64,000 nucleotides of DNA, from positions 124,001-188,000 of the forward strand of contig CAVSQL010000014.1 of NCBI GenBank assembly GCA_963730065.1, given 5' to 3'. The notes beneath the pieces were generated by a model. The model was given only the letters and a program-made list of their open reading frames with translations, was not told the origin of the DNA and did no database searches. Origin of the DNA: UBA9676 sp963730065 (GTDB lineage Bacteria; Actinomycetota; Actinomycetes; Streptosporangiales; Streptosporangiaceae). A program made the position numbers and the translations under genes. Shown one piece after another: positions 50,161-59,310 of the stretch (position 1 is the first letter of the stretch; each line of letters starts with the position of its first letter).

Positions 50161-50826
50161 TCAGCGTCCGGCCTGGACGCTGGCGTCTGTGACGGCGGGT
50201 GCGTTCGCGGCGGCCAGCTTCAGGAACGCCGCGGCCCGGCCGAAGGTCTCCCCGATGGTGTGGCCCGCAAGCTGCGCCTGGAAGGCGCGGTACCGCATCG
50301 TCTCCCACGCCTGCCCGCGTGGTGGAAGCGATGCAAGCGGCGGTTCCGGCACGGAGCGCCATGTCCAGTCCGTGATACGCCCTCTTTGTGCGCCATGACC
50401 GGACTCGCCGGGCTCGATGAACTCAGCAAGGTCGGCTTCGTCGCCGATCTGGTTCCGGACGAATCGCAGCCCCGCCAGGGTTTCCTCGACCAGCTGGCGC
50501 TCTGTGGGCGCCTGACCCGCCAGCACGCCGTCGTAGGCTCCTGGGTGGTGGCGCACCAGCGTGGCGTCGACCATCGTGACCCACCACACCGCCTCACTGA
50601 TCACCATGAAGGCCCGCGGCTGGTCCGCCGCCCTCACCCTGGAGAGCCGATCTGTGGTGTCACTCATCGCGGTGATGGACCACACCAGCGCACTCGCCCC
50701 GGCCGCCGGATCGCCGACATGCTCGTCGTTCCAGGCGGCCCGGCAGCGGGCGGAGCAGAACCGGGCGTGCTCGCGGCGCGGCACGAACGAGGTGCCGCAT
50801 TGCTCACAGTTCCGGATATCTGCCAT
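50161..50826 (-). CDS. hypothetical protein with N-terminal zinc ribbon, 221 aa
   Basis: Residues 7-33 form a four-cysteine zinc ribbon (CEQCGTSFVPRREHARFCSARCRAAW). The rest is helical and unrecognised: AFMVISEAVWWVTMVDATLVRHHP, LVEETLAGLRFVRNQIGDEADLAEF and AWETMRYRAFQAQLAGHTIGETF. Such proteins occur in actinobacteria without known function. ATG 50826 is the start. It converges with the phosphoesterase terminator. Confidence 0.72.
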   Translation of the reverse strand: MADIRNCEQCGTSFVPRREHARFCSARCRAAWNDEHVGDPAAGASALVWSITAMSDTTDRLSRVRAADQPRAFMVISEAVWWVTMVDATLVRHHPGAYDGVLAGQAPTERQLVEETLAGLRFVRNQIGDEADLAEFIEPGESGHGAQRGRITDWTWRSVPEPPLASLPPRGQAWETMRYRAFQAQLAGHTIGETFGRAAAFLKLAAANAPAVTDASVQAGR

Positions 50827-50897
50827 CGGGCCATGCTACGCGCAGCGTGTTCGGCCGTGCTGAATCCAGCGGGCGTGGGAACCGCGGTGAGCGGCGG

Positions 50898-51254
50898 CTA
50901 GCGGGGGAGCACGGCCCGGATCCGCGTGAGGAGCTCGCGCCAGGTGAAGGGCTTGGTCACGTAGTCATCGGCGCCAAGCTCGAGCCCGACCGCCTTGTCG
51001 ACCTCGGTGTCCTTGGCGGTCAGCATGATTATCGGCACATCCGACCGTTCGCGCAGGCTCCGGCATACTTCGGTGCCAGCTGGTCCGGGGAGCATAAGGT
51101 CGAGCAGCACCAGGTCAGCCCCGTTGCGGTCGAACGCCTCCAGCGCATCGGGGCCGGTCGCGCAGACAGCGACCTCGAAGCCCTCCTTACGCAGCATGTA
51201 GGCAAGGGCGTCGCTGATCGACTCCTCGTCCTCGACAACGAGCACAAACGTCAC
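50898..51254 (-). CDS. receiver-only response regulator, truncated RegX3-like
   Basis: A 118-residue receiver domain close to RegX3: FVLVVEDEESISDALAYMLRKEGFEV, phospho-Asp in LVLLDLMLPGPAGTEVCRSL, IIMLTAKDTEVDKAVGLELGADDYVTKPF. RegX3 proteins have a winged helix after this; here a TAG follows ELLTRIRAVLPR and no winged helix is encoded in any frame downstream. GTG 51254 starts it. No SenX3-like kinase is nearby. It could compete for a kinase's phosphoryl group or be a dead remnant. Confidence 0.78.
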   Translation of the reverse strand: MTFVLVVEDEESISDALAYMLRKEGFEVAVCATGPDALEAFDRNGADLVLLDLMLPGPAGTEVCRSLRERSDVPIIMLTAKDTEVDKAVGLELGADDYVTKPFTWRELLTRIRAVLPR

Positions 51255-51469
51255 GTGACCGCCTTGGCCGGCTCCTGCGCTGCTAAAACCCAGGCAATCA
51301 CCAGCACGCAGCGCTGGCACCATCCAAACGGGGTTTAATCTCGGCGGCTGGTTCATCGGGCGCTCCGGCACTCGGCCACCTCTGCGTTCCGCCAATGAGC
51401 AGATGCGGTTACGGCAGGTGCCGTCGGCATGGTCTCCCTGGCTGATCCCGCAGGCCGGGGAGGGGATTC

Positions 51470-52972
51470 TCAGGGTGCTGATGCCTGATCGGCCACCCGC
51501 AGCGGCCGGGCTGGGGTGTCGCGGGGGCTGGTGGCTAGGTCTTCCAGACTGCGCCCGGCGGGCTCGGGCAGCACCAGGGTGAGCGCGAAGCCGAGCACGG
51601 CCACTCCGGCGGTGAGCAGCAGCGTACCGCGCAGGCCCAGCGAGGTCTGCAGCAGCGGGAACAGGAAGACCCCGATGAAGGCGCCGAGTTTGCCCACACC
51701 CGCGGAGATCCCGTGCCCGGTCGCGCGCATGGTGACCGGGTACAGCTCGCTGGGCATCACGAAGGTGGTCATGTTCGGGCCGAACTCGGTGAAGAAGTAG
51801 CTCACCCCGTACACCAGCAGGAACGGGACGACCATGGTGGTCATGCCCGGCACCGCCGCGATTACCAGGAAACAGGCCGCCATCATCGCGAACCCCAGCA
51901 ACTGCAGCCGCCGGTGCCCGATCTTGTCCAGCTTCGCGATTGCCAGCACATAACCCGGCACGGCCGCGACCACGAAGATGGCCAGCTGCAGGGCGATCTT
52001 GGTCATGGTGGAGGCGTGGGGCGAGATCAGGGAAAGGATCTGCGGGGTGGAGATGGTGTTGCCGTAGTAGGCGTAGTCGAGCAGGAACCAGGTGCCGGCC
52101 GTCCCGGCCAGCATGATCAGCCACCGGCGGTTGGTCAGGAACGCCCGCAGCCCCATCTCATGCTGCAGCCCACCGGACCCGTTCCCGCCGACCTGCCCGC
52201 TGGCGCCGTTCCCGCTGGCGCCGTTCCCGCTGGCCCCGTTCCCGCTGGCCCCGTTCCCGCTGGCCCCGTTCCCGCTGACCTGCCCATCGGTGAAGGCCGA
52301 CATCCGGGTCGCCGCCTGCTCGGCCTTCCCCTGCACCTGGACCTGGTAGCGCGGCGATTCGGGCATCCGGCAGCGCAGGTAGATCACTGCGGCGGCGGGC
52401 ACCGCGCCCAGGGCGAGCAGGACCCGCCACGCCGTATCGTTACTGGCCCCAGCGCCGAGCAGCGCCAGCGCGATCAGCGGCCCGATGATGAGCCCGAGCG
52501 CCTGGGTCCCGAAGACCATCCCGACCAGCTTGCCGCGGTCCTTGCGGTTGGCGTACTCGCTGACCATCACGGCGCTGACCGGGTAGTCACCGCCGACACC
52601 GAGGCCGAGCACGAACCGGAAGGCGATCAGCACCCAGTACGACGGTGACAGCGCCGCCCCCAGCGCGCCAGCGATCATGATCGCGGCGACGATCCAGTAC
52701 ACGCGCTTGCGGCCGATCACGTCGGCGAAACGGCCGAACACGAACGCGCCGATGAACGCGGCGAACAGCATCGTGGAGTTGAGCAGGGCGAGCCTGCCCG
52801 AGCTCAGGTTCCAGTCCTTGGTGATCAGCGCGGAGGCGATCCCGATCACGAACAGGTCGTAGGCGTCGGTGAAAAACCCCATCCCCGACGCCAACACCGC
52901 CCGCAGATGGAATCTGCTCAGCGACGCCTCATCCAGCGCGGTGATTAAGTCCTTGGCCCGGATCTCGGTCAC
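51470..52972 (-). CDS. PHS-type MFS inorganic phosphate transporter
   Basis: A 500-residue, 12-TM symporter of the Pho84/PHS group: GMGFFTDAYDLFVIGIASALI, FGRFADVIGRKRVYW, GVGGDYPVSAVMVSEYANRKDRGKLVGMVF and FVMPSELYPVTMRATGHG. The central cytosolic loop contains five SGNGA repeats. GTG 52972 has GGGGGG upstream and gives the usual N-terminus. A PHO-box-like pair of 11-mers lies about 100 bases upstream, suggesting induction at low phosphate. It is divergent from the SulP gene. Confidence 0.87.
   Translation of the reverse strand: MTEIRAKDLITALDEASLSRFHLRAVLASGMGFFTDAYDLFVIGIASALITKDWNLSSGRLALLNSTMLFAAFIGAFVFGRFADVIGRKRVYWIVAAIMIAGALGAALSPSYWVLIAFRFVLGLGVGGDYPVSAVMVSEYANRKDRGKLVGMVFGTQALGLIIGPLIALALLGAGASNDTAWRVLLALGAVPAAAVIYLRCRMPESPRYQVQVQGKAEQAATRMSAFTDGQVSGNGASGNGASGNGASGNGASGNGASGQVGGNGSGGLQHEMGLRAFLTNRRWLIMLAGTAGTWFLLDYAYYGNTISTPQILSLISPHASTMTKIALQLAIFVVAAVPGYVLAIAKLDKIGHRRLQLLGFAMMAACFLVIAAVPGMTTMVVPFLLVYGVSYFFTEFGPNMTTFVMPSELYPVTMRATGHGISAGVGKLGAFIGVFLFPLLQTSLGLRGTLLLTAGVAVLGFALTLVLPEPAGRSLEDLATSPRDTPARPLRVADQASAP
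52199..52273. repeat. five tandem 15-bp repeats in the phosphate transporter gene
   Basis: Five copies of GCTGGCGCCGTTCCC or its one-base variant lie head to tail. Each codes for five residues (SGNGA) in the loop between the two halves of the transporter. Confidence 0.9.
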
Positions 52973-53067
52973 CGCATCCCCCCGCCGCCCACGCCGCCTG
53001 CCGCACGGCCGGCCGCGTTCTTCTGTTGCGGCGGAAGCTATCCGGCCCAGGCAACGCACCGCCGACC

Positions 53068-53089
53068 TGAAAATGAACGAAAAGTAAAC
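53068..53089 (-). promoter_or_regulatory. PHO-box-like direct repeat
   Basis: On the minus strand two adjacent 11-mers read GTTTACTTTTC and GTTCATTTTCA. The Streptomyces PhoP site is built of 11-base direct repeats starting GTTCACC; both units fit GTTYAYY at positions 1-7. The pair lies 96-117 bases upstream of the phosphate transporter start. Confidence 0.5.
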
Positions 53090-53297
53090 ACATGATGTCT
53101 GGCAGGCGAACTGATCATCGGGATGCCATTAGTGCAGTCACCGGATAGGCCGAGGGGAAACGCGCTTGTGGGCCGGCATCACCCAGCGCGGATGAGGTCG
53201 AATGGGGCAGGCCGCCCGATCCTTGGAGCATCAGGCCCGGGCTCGGGGAGGCCCGCCCCCAGAGTCGGGCACGGTTCTGCGGGCAGGCCATGCGGTG

Positions 53298-54991
53298 ATG
53301 TCGAGGTTCGGGTCGGCCAGGCGTGCGGCCTGGGGGTGGCTGCGTTCGGTCGGGCCGCAGCGGCGGTATCTGGGCCGGGATCTGCTGGCTGGGCTGCCGG
53401 GGGCGGTCGGCAGCGTGCCGGACGGGATGGCGGCGGCCGTCTTGGCTGGTGTGAATCCGGTCCAGGGCCTGTATGCGAGTTTCGCCGGGCCGGTTACGGG
53501 CGGGCTGACCGCCAATACCCGGCTGATGGTGATCACGACCACGTCGGCGTCGGCGCTGGCGGCGGGCTCGGCGCTGAGCGGGGTGCCCGCGGCGCAGCGC
53601 CCGGCGGCGGTACCCTGGTCGCGATCATCGCGGGGGCCGCGCTGGTCGCCGCCGGGGTGGCGAAGCTGGGCCGCTACACGCGGTTTGTGTCCTATTCGGT
53701 GATGACCGGGTTTTTGACCGGGGTGGCGGTCAACATCGTGTGCGGGCAGATTCCCGACCTCACCGGCGCCCCAGCACAAGGCGGGTTTCCGCTGGCCAAG
53801 GCAATTAACGTGCTCGTTCACCCCAGCAGTATCAACGTGGCATCGTTGCTGACCGGGCTGGGAGCGCTGGCCATCTTGCTGGTGATGAGCTGGACGCCGT
53901 GGCGGGTGGTGAGCGCCCTGGTCGCGCTGGTCGTCCCGACCGTGGCCGTGGTGCTCGCGGGCGCGGCCAGCGTGGCCCGGGTCGGAGACGCAGGTCATAT
54001 CCCGCCGGGCATCCCGCTGCCGCGCCTGCCCGACTTCGGGCTGGTCTCGTTCAGCCTGGTCACCGGTGCCCTCGCGGTGGCAGCGATCGTGTTCGTGCAA
54101 GGTGCCGGGGTGGCCGAGGCGGCACCGAACGCCGATGGCCAGTCGCGGCCGGACACCGACATCGTCGCCCAGGGTGCGGGGAACCTGGTGTCCGGGTTGT
54201 TCCGCGGCCTGCCGGTGGGCGGCTCGGTCGGCCAGACCGCCCTCAACATGCGCGCCGGTGGCCGCACCCGGTGGGCAGCCATCTGGTCCGGCGTCTGGAT
54301 GCTGGTGATCCTCGCCGCCCTGTCACCCCTGGTCGCCAAGGTGGCCGTGCCGACCCTGGCCGGGGTGCTCATTTTCGCCGCCGCCGGTGCGCTGCGGGCC
54401 GGTGAGATCGCCACCATCATGCGCACCGGGCGGATCTCGCAGATCGCGGTGACCGCGACGTTCCTGGCCACCTTGTTCCTGCCGGTCGCAGCCGCGGTCG
54501 GGATCGGGGTCGCGTTGTCGCTGCTGCTGCAGCTGAACCGCGGCGCGAGGGACCTGTCGGTGGTGGAACTCGTCCCGGCTGGCGGCGGCAGGTTCACCGA
54601 ACGCCCCGCGCCGGCCACCTTGCCCAGTGACCAGGTCACCATCCTGGACGTCTACGGCAGCCTGCTGTATGCGGGGTCGCGCACCCTGCAGGCCCGGCTG
54701 CCCGACCCCGCCGGATCCCACGCGCCAGCCGTCGTTTTGCGCCTACGAGGCCGCACCTCCCTGGGCGCGACGTTCCTCAAAGTGATGGCCGGCTATGCCG
54801 AACACCTAGCGGCGGTTGACGGCCGGCTCTACCTCAGCGGCCTCGACCCCCGGGTGGCCGAACGGCTTCGCCACACCGGCCGGCTCGACAGGCCAGTCCG
54901 CATCTTCGAGGCCACGCCGCTGGTCGGCGAATCAACCGAAGCAGCACACCACGCCGCGCAAACATGGCTGGTGCGAAAACCGGCCGACTGA
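53298..54991 (+). pseudogene. SulP family sulfate transporter with STAS domain, one-base frameshift
   Basis: From ATG 53298 one frame encodes the SulP start (RRYLGRDLLAGLPGAVGSVPDGMAAAVLAGVNPVQGLYASF) up to about 53615. The rest is in another frame: LVAIIAGAALVAAGVAKLGR, VQGAGVAEAAPN and a C-terminal STAS domain from about 54640 (VTILDVYGSLLYAG). One extra base near GCGGTACC (53610-53618) would give a whole protein of about 565 residues with 12 or so TM segments. All other features look sound, so the break is recent or a sequence error. Divergent from the phosphate transporter. Confidence 0.82.
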
Positions 54992-55078
54992 CGGCATGCC
55001 CCCGAACAGGCTGATCAATGGATCGCCGCGGGCCTTGCGTCAGGCCGCGGATCACCATCCGCTGGGACGGGATGCGCC

Positions 55079-55648
55079 TCACTGGCCCACGCGACCGTCG
55101 ATGCACTCCCGCAACAGATCCGCGTGGCCGCAGTGTCGGGCGTACTCCTCGATCCGGTGTACCAGCAGCTCCCGGACGGCGATGGCGTCCTTCCCCAGAC
55201 GCACGCTCAGATCCGGATGCCCGGCCAGTACGGCGTCGGTGGCGGCCTGCTCACGGGCCAGGTCGGCGTATGCGGCGTCAACCGCCGCCTGTTCGGCGAC
55301 TGCTCCGTCGAAGTCGGCGTCGCCCGCGCCGTACAGCTTCGGTGGGGGGTCGCCAGGCACGATCCAGCCGCGCCAGTCCCGCTCTACCTCGGTGAGGTGC
55401 CGGAGCAGGCCGAGCAACGACATGGTCGAAGGCGGCACCGACCGACGGGCCAGCTGTTCCGCGTTGAGACCCTCGCATTTCATCAGCAGGGTCAGTCTGT
55501 AGCTCGTCAGGTAGTCCTGCAGCGTCGCCAGCTCGCCTTCCGGACTGACTCCGGCGCTGTCGCGGGGATCCTCATCCGGGTCTACCCACATGTCTGGGTA
55601 GATGATTGCCTGACTCCACCGCTGGGGTTGGTCGCTCACTCTGGCCAT
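55079..55648 (-). CDS. DinB/DUF664 family protein
   Basis: A 189-residue four-helix bundle: LATLQDYLTSYRLTLLMKCEGL, MSLLGLLRHLTEVERDW and VHRIEEYARHCGHADLLRECIDG. Metal-binding histidines are conserved as in the paralogue at 41.7 kb. ATG 55648 has GAGGA upstream. It precedes no obvious partner; the VOC gene lies upstream on the same strand. Confidence 0.87.
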   Translation of the reverse strand: MARVSDQPQRWSQAIIYPDMWVDPDEDPRDSAGVSPEGELATLQDYLTSYRLTLLMKCEGLNAEQLARRSVPPSTMSLLGLLRHLTEVERDWRGWIVPGDPPPKLYGAGDADFDGAVAEQAAVDAAYADLAREQAATDAVLAGHPDLSVRLGKDAIAVRELLVHRIEEYARHCGHADLLRECIDGRVGQ

Positions 55649-55772
55649 GTTGGTCCTCGGGTACCCGGCTCGCCAGCGGATTTCCGCGACTCTTTGGAGG
55701 GGCTCCTCATCGTGTTCGCGTGAGCGTGGGCAGGCGACCGGAAGTAGGTCTGGCCCGGTGTGCGGCCTCCGA

Positions 55773-56162
55773 TCAGGGGCGGCGGCCCGCAAGGACGCAG
55801 AACTCGTTTCCCTCTGGGTCGGCAAGTACGACCCAGCTCTCATCGCCGGTCTGGCCGACGTCGGCGTGCCGGGCACCTAGGTCGAGCAGGCGACGGACCT
55901 CTTCGTCCTGCTCCCTGTCGGTTGGGTTGAGGTCGAGGTGGAGCCTGTTCTTGACGGTCTTGCCCTCGGGCACGCGCGCGAATGTCAACGTCGGTGGCAC
56001 TGGGCCAAGGTGGTTCTTGCCTTCAGGCACCAGAGGGGAGCCAATGGTGACAATTCCGTCGTCTTCGTCTCGCGCCTCGTAGTCAAGGACCGAGCACCAG
56101 AACCGGGCGAGACCGCTGGGATCGGCACAGTCGATCGCAAGCTCGGTGAACTTACTGCTCAT
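55773..56162 (-). CDS. VOC (glyoxalase-like) superfamily protein
   Basis: A 129-residue single-module glyoxalase-like protein: FTELAIDCADPSGLARFWCSVLDYE, LTFARVPEGKTVKNRLHLDL and SWVVLADPEGNEFCVLAG. This type is abundant in actinobacteria with few known substrates. ATG 56162 has GGGAGG upstream. The remnant of a transfer ATPase overlaps its start. Confidence 0.88.
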   Translation of the reverse strand: MSSKFTELAIDCADPSGLARFWCSVLDYEARDEDDGIVTIGSPLVPEGKNHLGPVPPTLTFARVPEGKTVKNRLHLDLNPTDREQDEEVRRLLDLGARHADVGQTGDESWVVLADPEGNEFCVLAGRRP

Positions 56163-56543
56163 GTCAGGACCTCCCAGCCAGGTAGCGGGTCCGCCAAAGG
56201 CCACACGCTAACCGCAGTTCGGCGGCGAGGTAAGCCGCGCGTGGTGTGCGTTCGCCGGGGGCCGGTGCCACGCTCGATCATGTCGGCCAGGGTGGTGATG
56301 AGCTGACGGGCCGGCAGCGCCCACAGCGACAGGCTTGCCTCGTCGGGCCAGATCGCGGTGGACCGGGCGCCGGCCTCGCGCAGCACCCGGCGGGCCCGGT
56401 CGGCCACCCGGCGCGCATCGGCCCCGCCCTTGCAGTCCAGCACCACCAGCAGCGGCCGCAGGCCAGCCCCGGCCGCGTGCCGCTGCAGGCCCTCGGCCAG
56501 GAAACCCGCCCACAACCGCAACAGCAGCGTGGTCTTACCGAGA
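56159..56543 (-). pseudogene. remnant of a conjugative-element ATPase (TraSA/FtsK-like)
   Basis: The minus frame encodes GKTTLLLRLWAGFLAEGL and then LRPLLVVLDCKGGADARRVADRARRVLREAG and WPDEASLSLWALPARQL, the pattern of ATP-binding transfer proteins in actinomycete integrative elements. Everything before the Walker A lysine is missing (a stop lies 13 codons upstream), and similarity ends after MIERGTG. It is a short internal piece left by deletion. Confidence 0.65.
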
Positions 56544-56553
56544 TTCCAACTAA

Positions 56554-56975
56554 AGCACGATTAGCCTGCCGCACTGCCTGACAGGCTCATGCCGCGAGAG
56601 AGGCAGTCCGCGCTGGTGACCGGCGCGCCAGGTTGTCGGCTCAGCGCGCTTGGCTGACGTGTCAATCACTGCCGTGAGCGTACGCAGATTAACCGGCGCT
56701 GCGTACGTGGCGCTGAGCGGCCCATGAGGTTCACTGCGGCGGCGGGGCAGCATAGGTAGTCGGCAGCGTGGGTCCTGCGTTGCCGAATCTGCCCGTATAG
56801 AAGATCAAGCGGCGCCTGCGGCGCCGCTGCCCGGCGATGGCGCCGGGCCTCCGCCTTTGCAGAGGCCCGGCCCGGCGCGCGCCGGGCCACACCTGCAGGA
56901 CACGCAGATCAAGATGGCTCCCACGTCCCGCAAACTGGTGGTGCGCAGCCGTCTGCATAAGTGGTCGTGGTGATT
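56554..56975. other. 422-base gap with two hairpins
   Basis: Lies downstream of the fetB-like gene and upstream of the ATPase remnant. No gene was found; two strong hairpins near 56809-56871 are described separately. Confidence 0.5.
56809..56871 (-). terminator. tandem hairpins 3' of the fetB-like gene
   Basis: GCGGCGCC/GGCGCCGC (56809-56816, 56820-56827) and GCCGGGCCTC/GAGGCCCGGC (56842-56851, 56862-56871), both perfect, lie 105 bases and more beyond the fetB-like stop. Confidence 0.55.
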
Positions 56976-57755
56976 TCAATGGTCGGCGGGGGTGGGCAGG
57001 TACACCAGGCGGTGGTCGGGGGTGAACAGCCGCCGGATCAGGCCTAGGGCGATCACCACGGTGGTGGTGGCGGTGGCGGCCAGTACCAGGAACATGACGA
57101 CGGCCTGAACCAAGACGGCCTGCAGCGGGGCGGCACCGGCCAGGATAAGGCCGGTCATCGCCCCGGGCAGGAACACCAGGCCGGTGGCCTTGGTGGTCTC
57201 GATCTGCGGAGTCAGCGCGGACCGCAGCGCCGCGCGCACGTAGGGGGTCGCGGCCTGCCGGGAGGACTGGCCGAGCGCCAGGCGTGCTTCGACCTCGTCG
57301 CGTTTGTCGCGCAGCTCGTCGGTCAGCCGCCGCCCGGCCAGAATGGTCGCGGTCATCGAGTTCCCGACCATCATCCCGGCGATCGGTACCAGGGTCCGCC
57401 CGTTGAGCGGGAACACGTGCAGCCCGAACAGCACGCCCAGGGTCACAACCGCCGCTGCCGTAAAGGACGCGAGGGCCAGCGGGAGCAGGTGCGGCACTTC
57501 GGGCGCGCGGCGGCGGGCGACCATCGAGGCGTAGCCGAGCATCGCAGCCACCCACAGCCAGGACCACCAGATGGACCGGCCGGGGCTGATGACCAGGGTG
57601 AGCGCGGCGCCGACCAGCAGTAGCTGGACCAGCGCCCGGGTGGCGGCGACCACGATCTGGCGCTGCAAGCCCAGCCGCTGCCACCAGGAGATCCCGGCCG
57701 CGACCGCCACCAGCAGGAGCGACACCGCCAGGCCGACCCAGCTGACGGTGGTCAT
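56976..57755 (-). CDS. FetB-like (UPF0014) ABC exporter permease
   Basis: A 259-residue membrane protein with about seven TM segments: LGLQRQIVVAATRALVQLLLVG, PIAGMMVGNSMTATILAGRRL, QIETTKATGLVFLPGAMTGLILAGAAPLQAVLVQAVVMF. In E. coli FetAB exports iron and aids oxidative-stress resistance. Its ATG overlaps the ATPase stop by four bases. The C-terminus (FTPDHRLVYLP) is cytosolic. Confidence 0.85.
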   Translation of the reverse strand: MTTVSWVGLAVSLLLVAVAAGISWWQRLGLQRQIVVAATRALVQLLLVGAALTLVISPGRSIWWSWLWVAAMLGYASMVARRRAPEVPHLLPLALASFTAAAVVTLGVLFGLHVFPLNGRTLVPIAGMMVGNSMTATILAGRRLTDELRDKRDEVEARLALGQSSRQAATPYVRAALRSALTPQIETTKATGLVFLPGAMTGLILAGAAPLQAVLVQAVVMFLVLAATATTTVVIALGLIRRLFTPDHRLVYLPTPADH

Positions 57756-58420
57756 GGCCTCACCTCTTCCGTGGGCGCGCTGGTCAAGTGGCCATCGCGC
57801 AGCTGGTAGGTCCGGTTGGCGACCCGGCGGGCCTGGGCGTCGTCGTGGGTGACCCAGATGATGGTGATGCCCTCGGCCGCCAGGTCGCGGGCCGTGTTCT
57901 CGAAGACCTGCTTGGGCTGAGCGTCCAGCGCCGAGGTGGGCTCATCGAGCAGCAGGGTTTCCGGCTGGGTGACCAGGGTGCGGGCCAGGCACATGCGCTG
58001 CAGCTCACCGCCGGACAAGGTGCGCGCTTCCTGGTCAAGCAGCCCGGGATCGAGGGCCACCCGTTGCAGGGCGGTGCTCAGTTCCTCGGTGCTCGCATCA
58101 GGGTGAGCTACCGTGAGGTTGTCAGCGACGCTGCCCGGGAACGGGGCGGGCCGCTGGAACACCATGCCTACCCGGCGCCGCAGCACCAGCGGATCCAGCG
58201 CATCCAGCTGCTGGCCGCGATAGGCGACCGTGCCCGCATCGGGGATCTCCAGCCGGTTGCACAGCCGCAGCAAGGTGGTCTTGCCTGCGCCCGACGGCCC
58301 GGCCACCACCGTGATACCCGCCGCCGGGATCGCGGCGGTGATCTGGTCGAAGACCCGGCGGCCAGCCCGCACAACCGTCACCCGCTCAAACTCGAACGCC
58401 ATCGCGCCCAGTTCACTCAC
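57752..58420 (-). CDS. FetA-like ABC transporter ATP-binding protein
   Basis: A 222-residue ATPase: Walker A AGPSGAGKTTLLR, Q-loop MVFQRPAPFPG, signature LSGGELQRMCLARTL, Walker B TLLLDEPTSALD and switch VTHDD. It pairs with the overlapping FetB-like permease. GTG 58420 is proposed; ATG 58402 (MAFEFERV) is a reasonable alternative and neither has a strong ribosome site. Substrate by homology is iron, not proven here. Confidence 0.85.
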   Translation of the reverse strand: MSELGAMAFEFERVTVVRAGRRVFDQITAAIPAAGITVVAGPSGAGKTTLLRLCNRLEIPDAGTVAYRGQQLDALDPLVLRRRVGMVFQRPAPFPGSVADNLTVAHPDASTEELSTALQRVALDPGLLDQEARTLSGGELQRMCLARTLVTQPETLLLDEPTSALDAQPKQVFENTARDLAAEGITIIWVTHDDAQARRVANRTYQLRDGHLTSAPTEEVRP

Positions 58421-58524
58421 CTGCCCAGCCCCGCGCACTGCTCGTGTGATACCGACCTACCGCGCAGCATCTCCCTATTGCAGCCCCAGCCTTATGGCGG
58501 GTGTCAAAGACGGCTGCGCAGGGG

Positions 58525-59007
58525 TCAGTGCGCGCAGCCGAGAGCCGCGACGTACTGCTGCGGGGACATCCGGTATAGCTTCACCGCGTCGGGGTTACTG
58601 AGCACCAGGTCGAACACCCACCGGTGGTGGACGTAGAACCAGTAGTCGGTCAGTTGCTGGCCGCCGATCTCGTAATGCACCAGCCACGCACCATGAGGGC
58701 CGCCTGGGCTGACACTTTCAGTCTGTGACAGCGTGCGCGAGCCGCTCGGGCAGTCCTTGTGCCGCTTGATGTAGTCGGCCCGGGTGATGATCGCCTGGCT
58801 GCGCGCGTCCCACCGCGTGTAAACGGGCCCGTCATCGCCGGTGTCGTAGTCATGGTTGAACGCCGCGGCGATCTTCAGCAAGGCCGACGCGGTGTGCGGA
58901 TCCGGCGGCAGAGGCGCCGGGGACGCGACCGGATGAGCCGTGCGCGCCGTACAGCCCCCCGCGAACAGGACCATGGCGGCAACGGTGATCGCAATAAGCA
59001 CACGCAC
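58525..59007 (-). CDS. putative lipoprotein, unknown function
   Basis: A 160-residue exported protein with signal VLIAITVAAMVLFAGGC and lipobox FAGGC. The mature part reads ALLKIAAAFNHDYDTGDDGPVYTRWDARSQAIITRADYIKRHKDCP and ends DYWFYVHHRWVFDLVLSNPDAVKLYRMSPQQYVAALGC; two further cysteines could pair. GTG 59007 is chosen over TTG 59013 because GGAGA is then eight bases away. Confidence 0.72.
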   Translation of the reverse strand: MRVLIAITVAAMVLFAGGCTARTAHPVASPAPLPPDPHTASALLKIAAAFNHDYDTGDDGPVYTRWDARSQAIITRADYIKRHKDCPSGSRTLSQTESVSPGGPHGAWLVHYEIGGQQLTDYWFYVHHRWVFDLVLSNPDAVKLYRMSPQQYVAALGCAH

Positions 59008-59143
59008 AGCCAACGTTCTCCATCACCTGGGCCAGCGCCGTCCTGGGGAGGGTACCTGACCAGATACCTCGCACAGCAATGGTCATCAGGCCAGCCGTAT
59101 TGGCGTCCCACGAGCGTGATGATCAAGATGCCGCTGCGCTGAG

Positions 59144-59192
59144 CCCGTGCGCGCCCGGTCGCCTGCGGGGGCTCGGGGCGGGCGCGCACGGG
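59144..59192. terminator. long perfect inverted repeat in a divergent gap
   Basis: Arms CCCGTGCGCGCCCG (59144-59157) and CGGGCGCGCACGGG (59179-59192) are perfect 14-mers around a 21-base loop. It sits between two divergent genes, so it is either an insulating terminator or a large regulatory hairpin. Confidence 0.5.
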
Positions 59193-59216
59193 CAGATCGC
59201 GGATTACTATTGGAGT

Positions 59217-59255
59217 TGTAGCATGCGTTACACCACGCTCCGGCGTGAAGGCTAG
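59217..59255 (+). promoter_or_regulatory. palindrome and 10-codon ORF upstream of the ChrB_N module
   Basis: TGTA-N8-TACA (59217-59232) overlaps the start of a 10-codon frame (ATG 59223 to TAG 59255, MRYTTLRREG) that has GGAG seven bases upstream. A CACGC-TCCG-GCGTG hairpin (59234-59247) lies within it. The combination looks like an operator plus a leader ORF 56 bases before the first module gene. Confidence 0.35.
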
Positions 59256-59310
59256 CCGGCCACCTGGGCTGACCTGGCCAGCTCGCCCGGGTAGGTGGGA
59301 GGAGGCAGGC

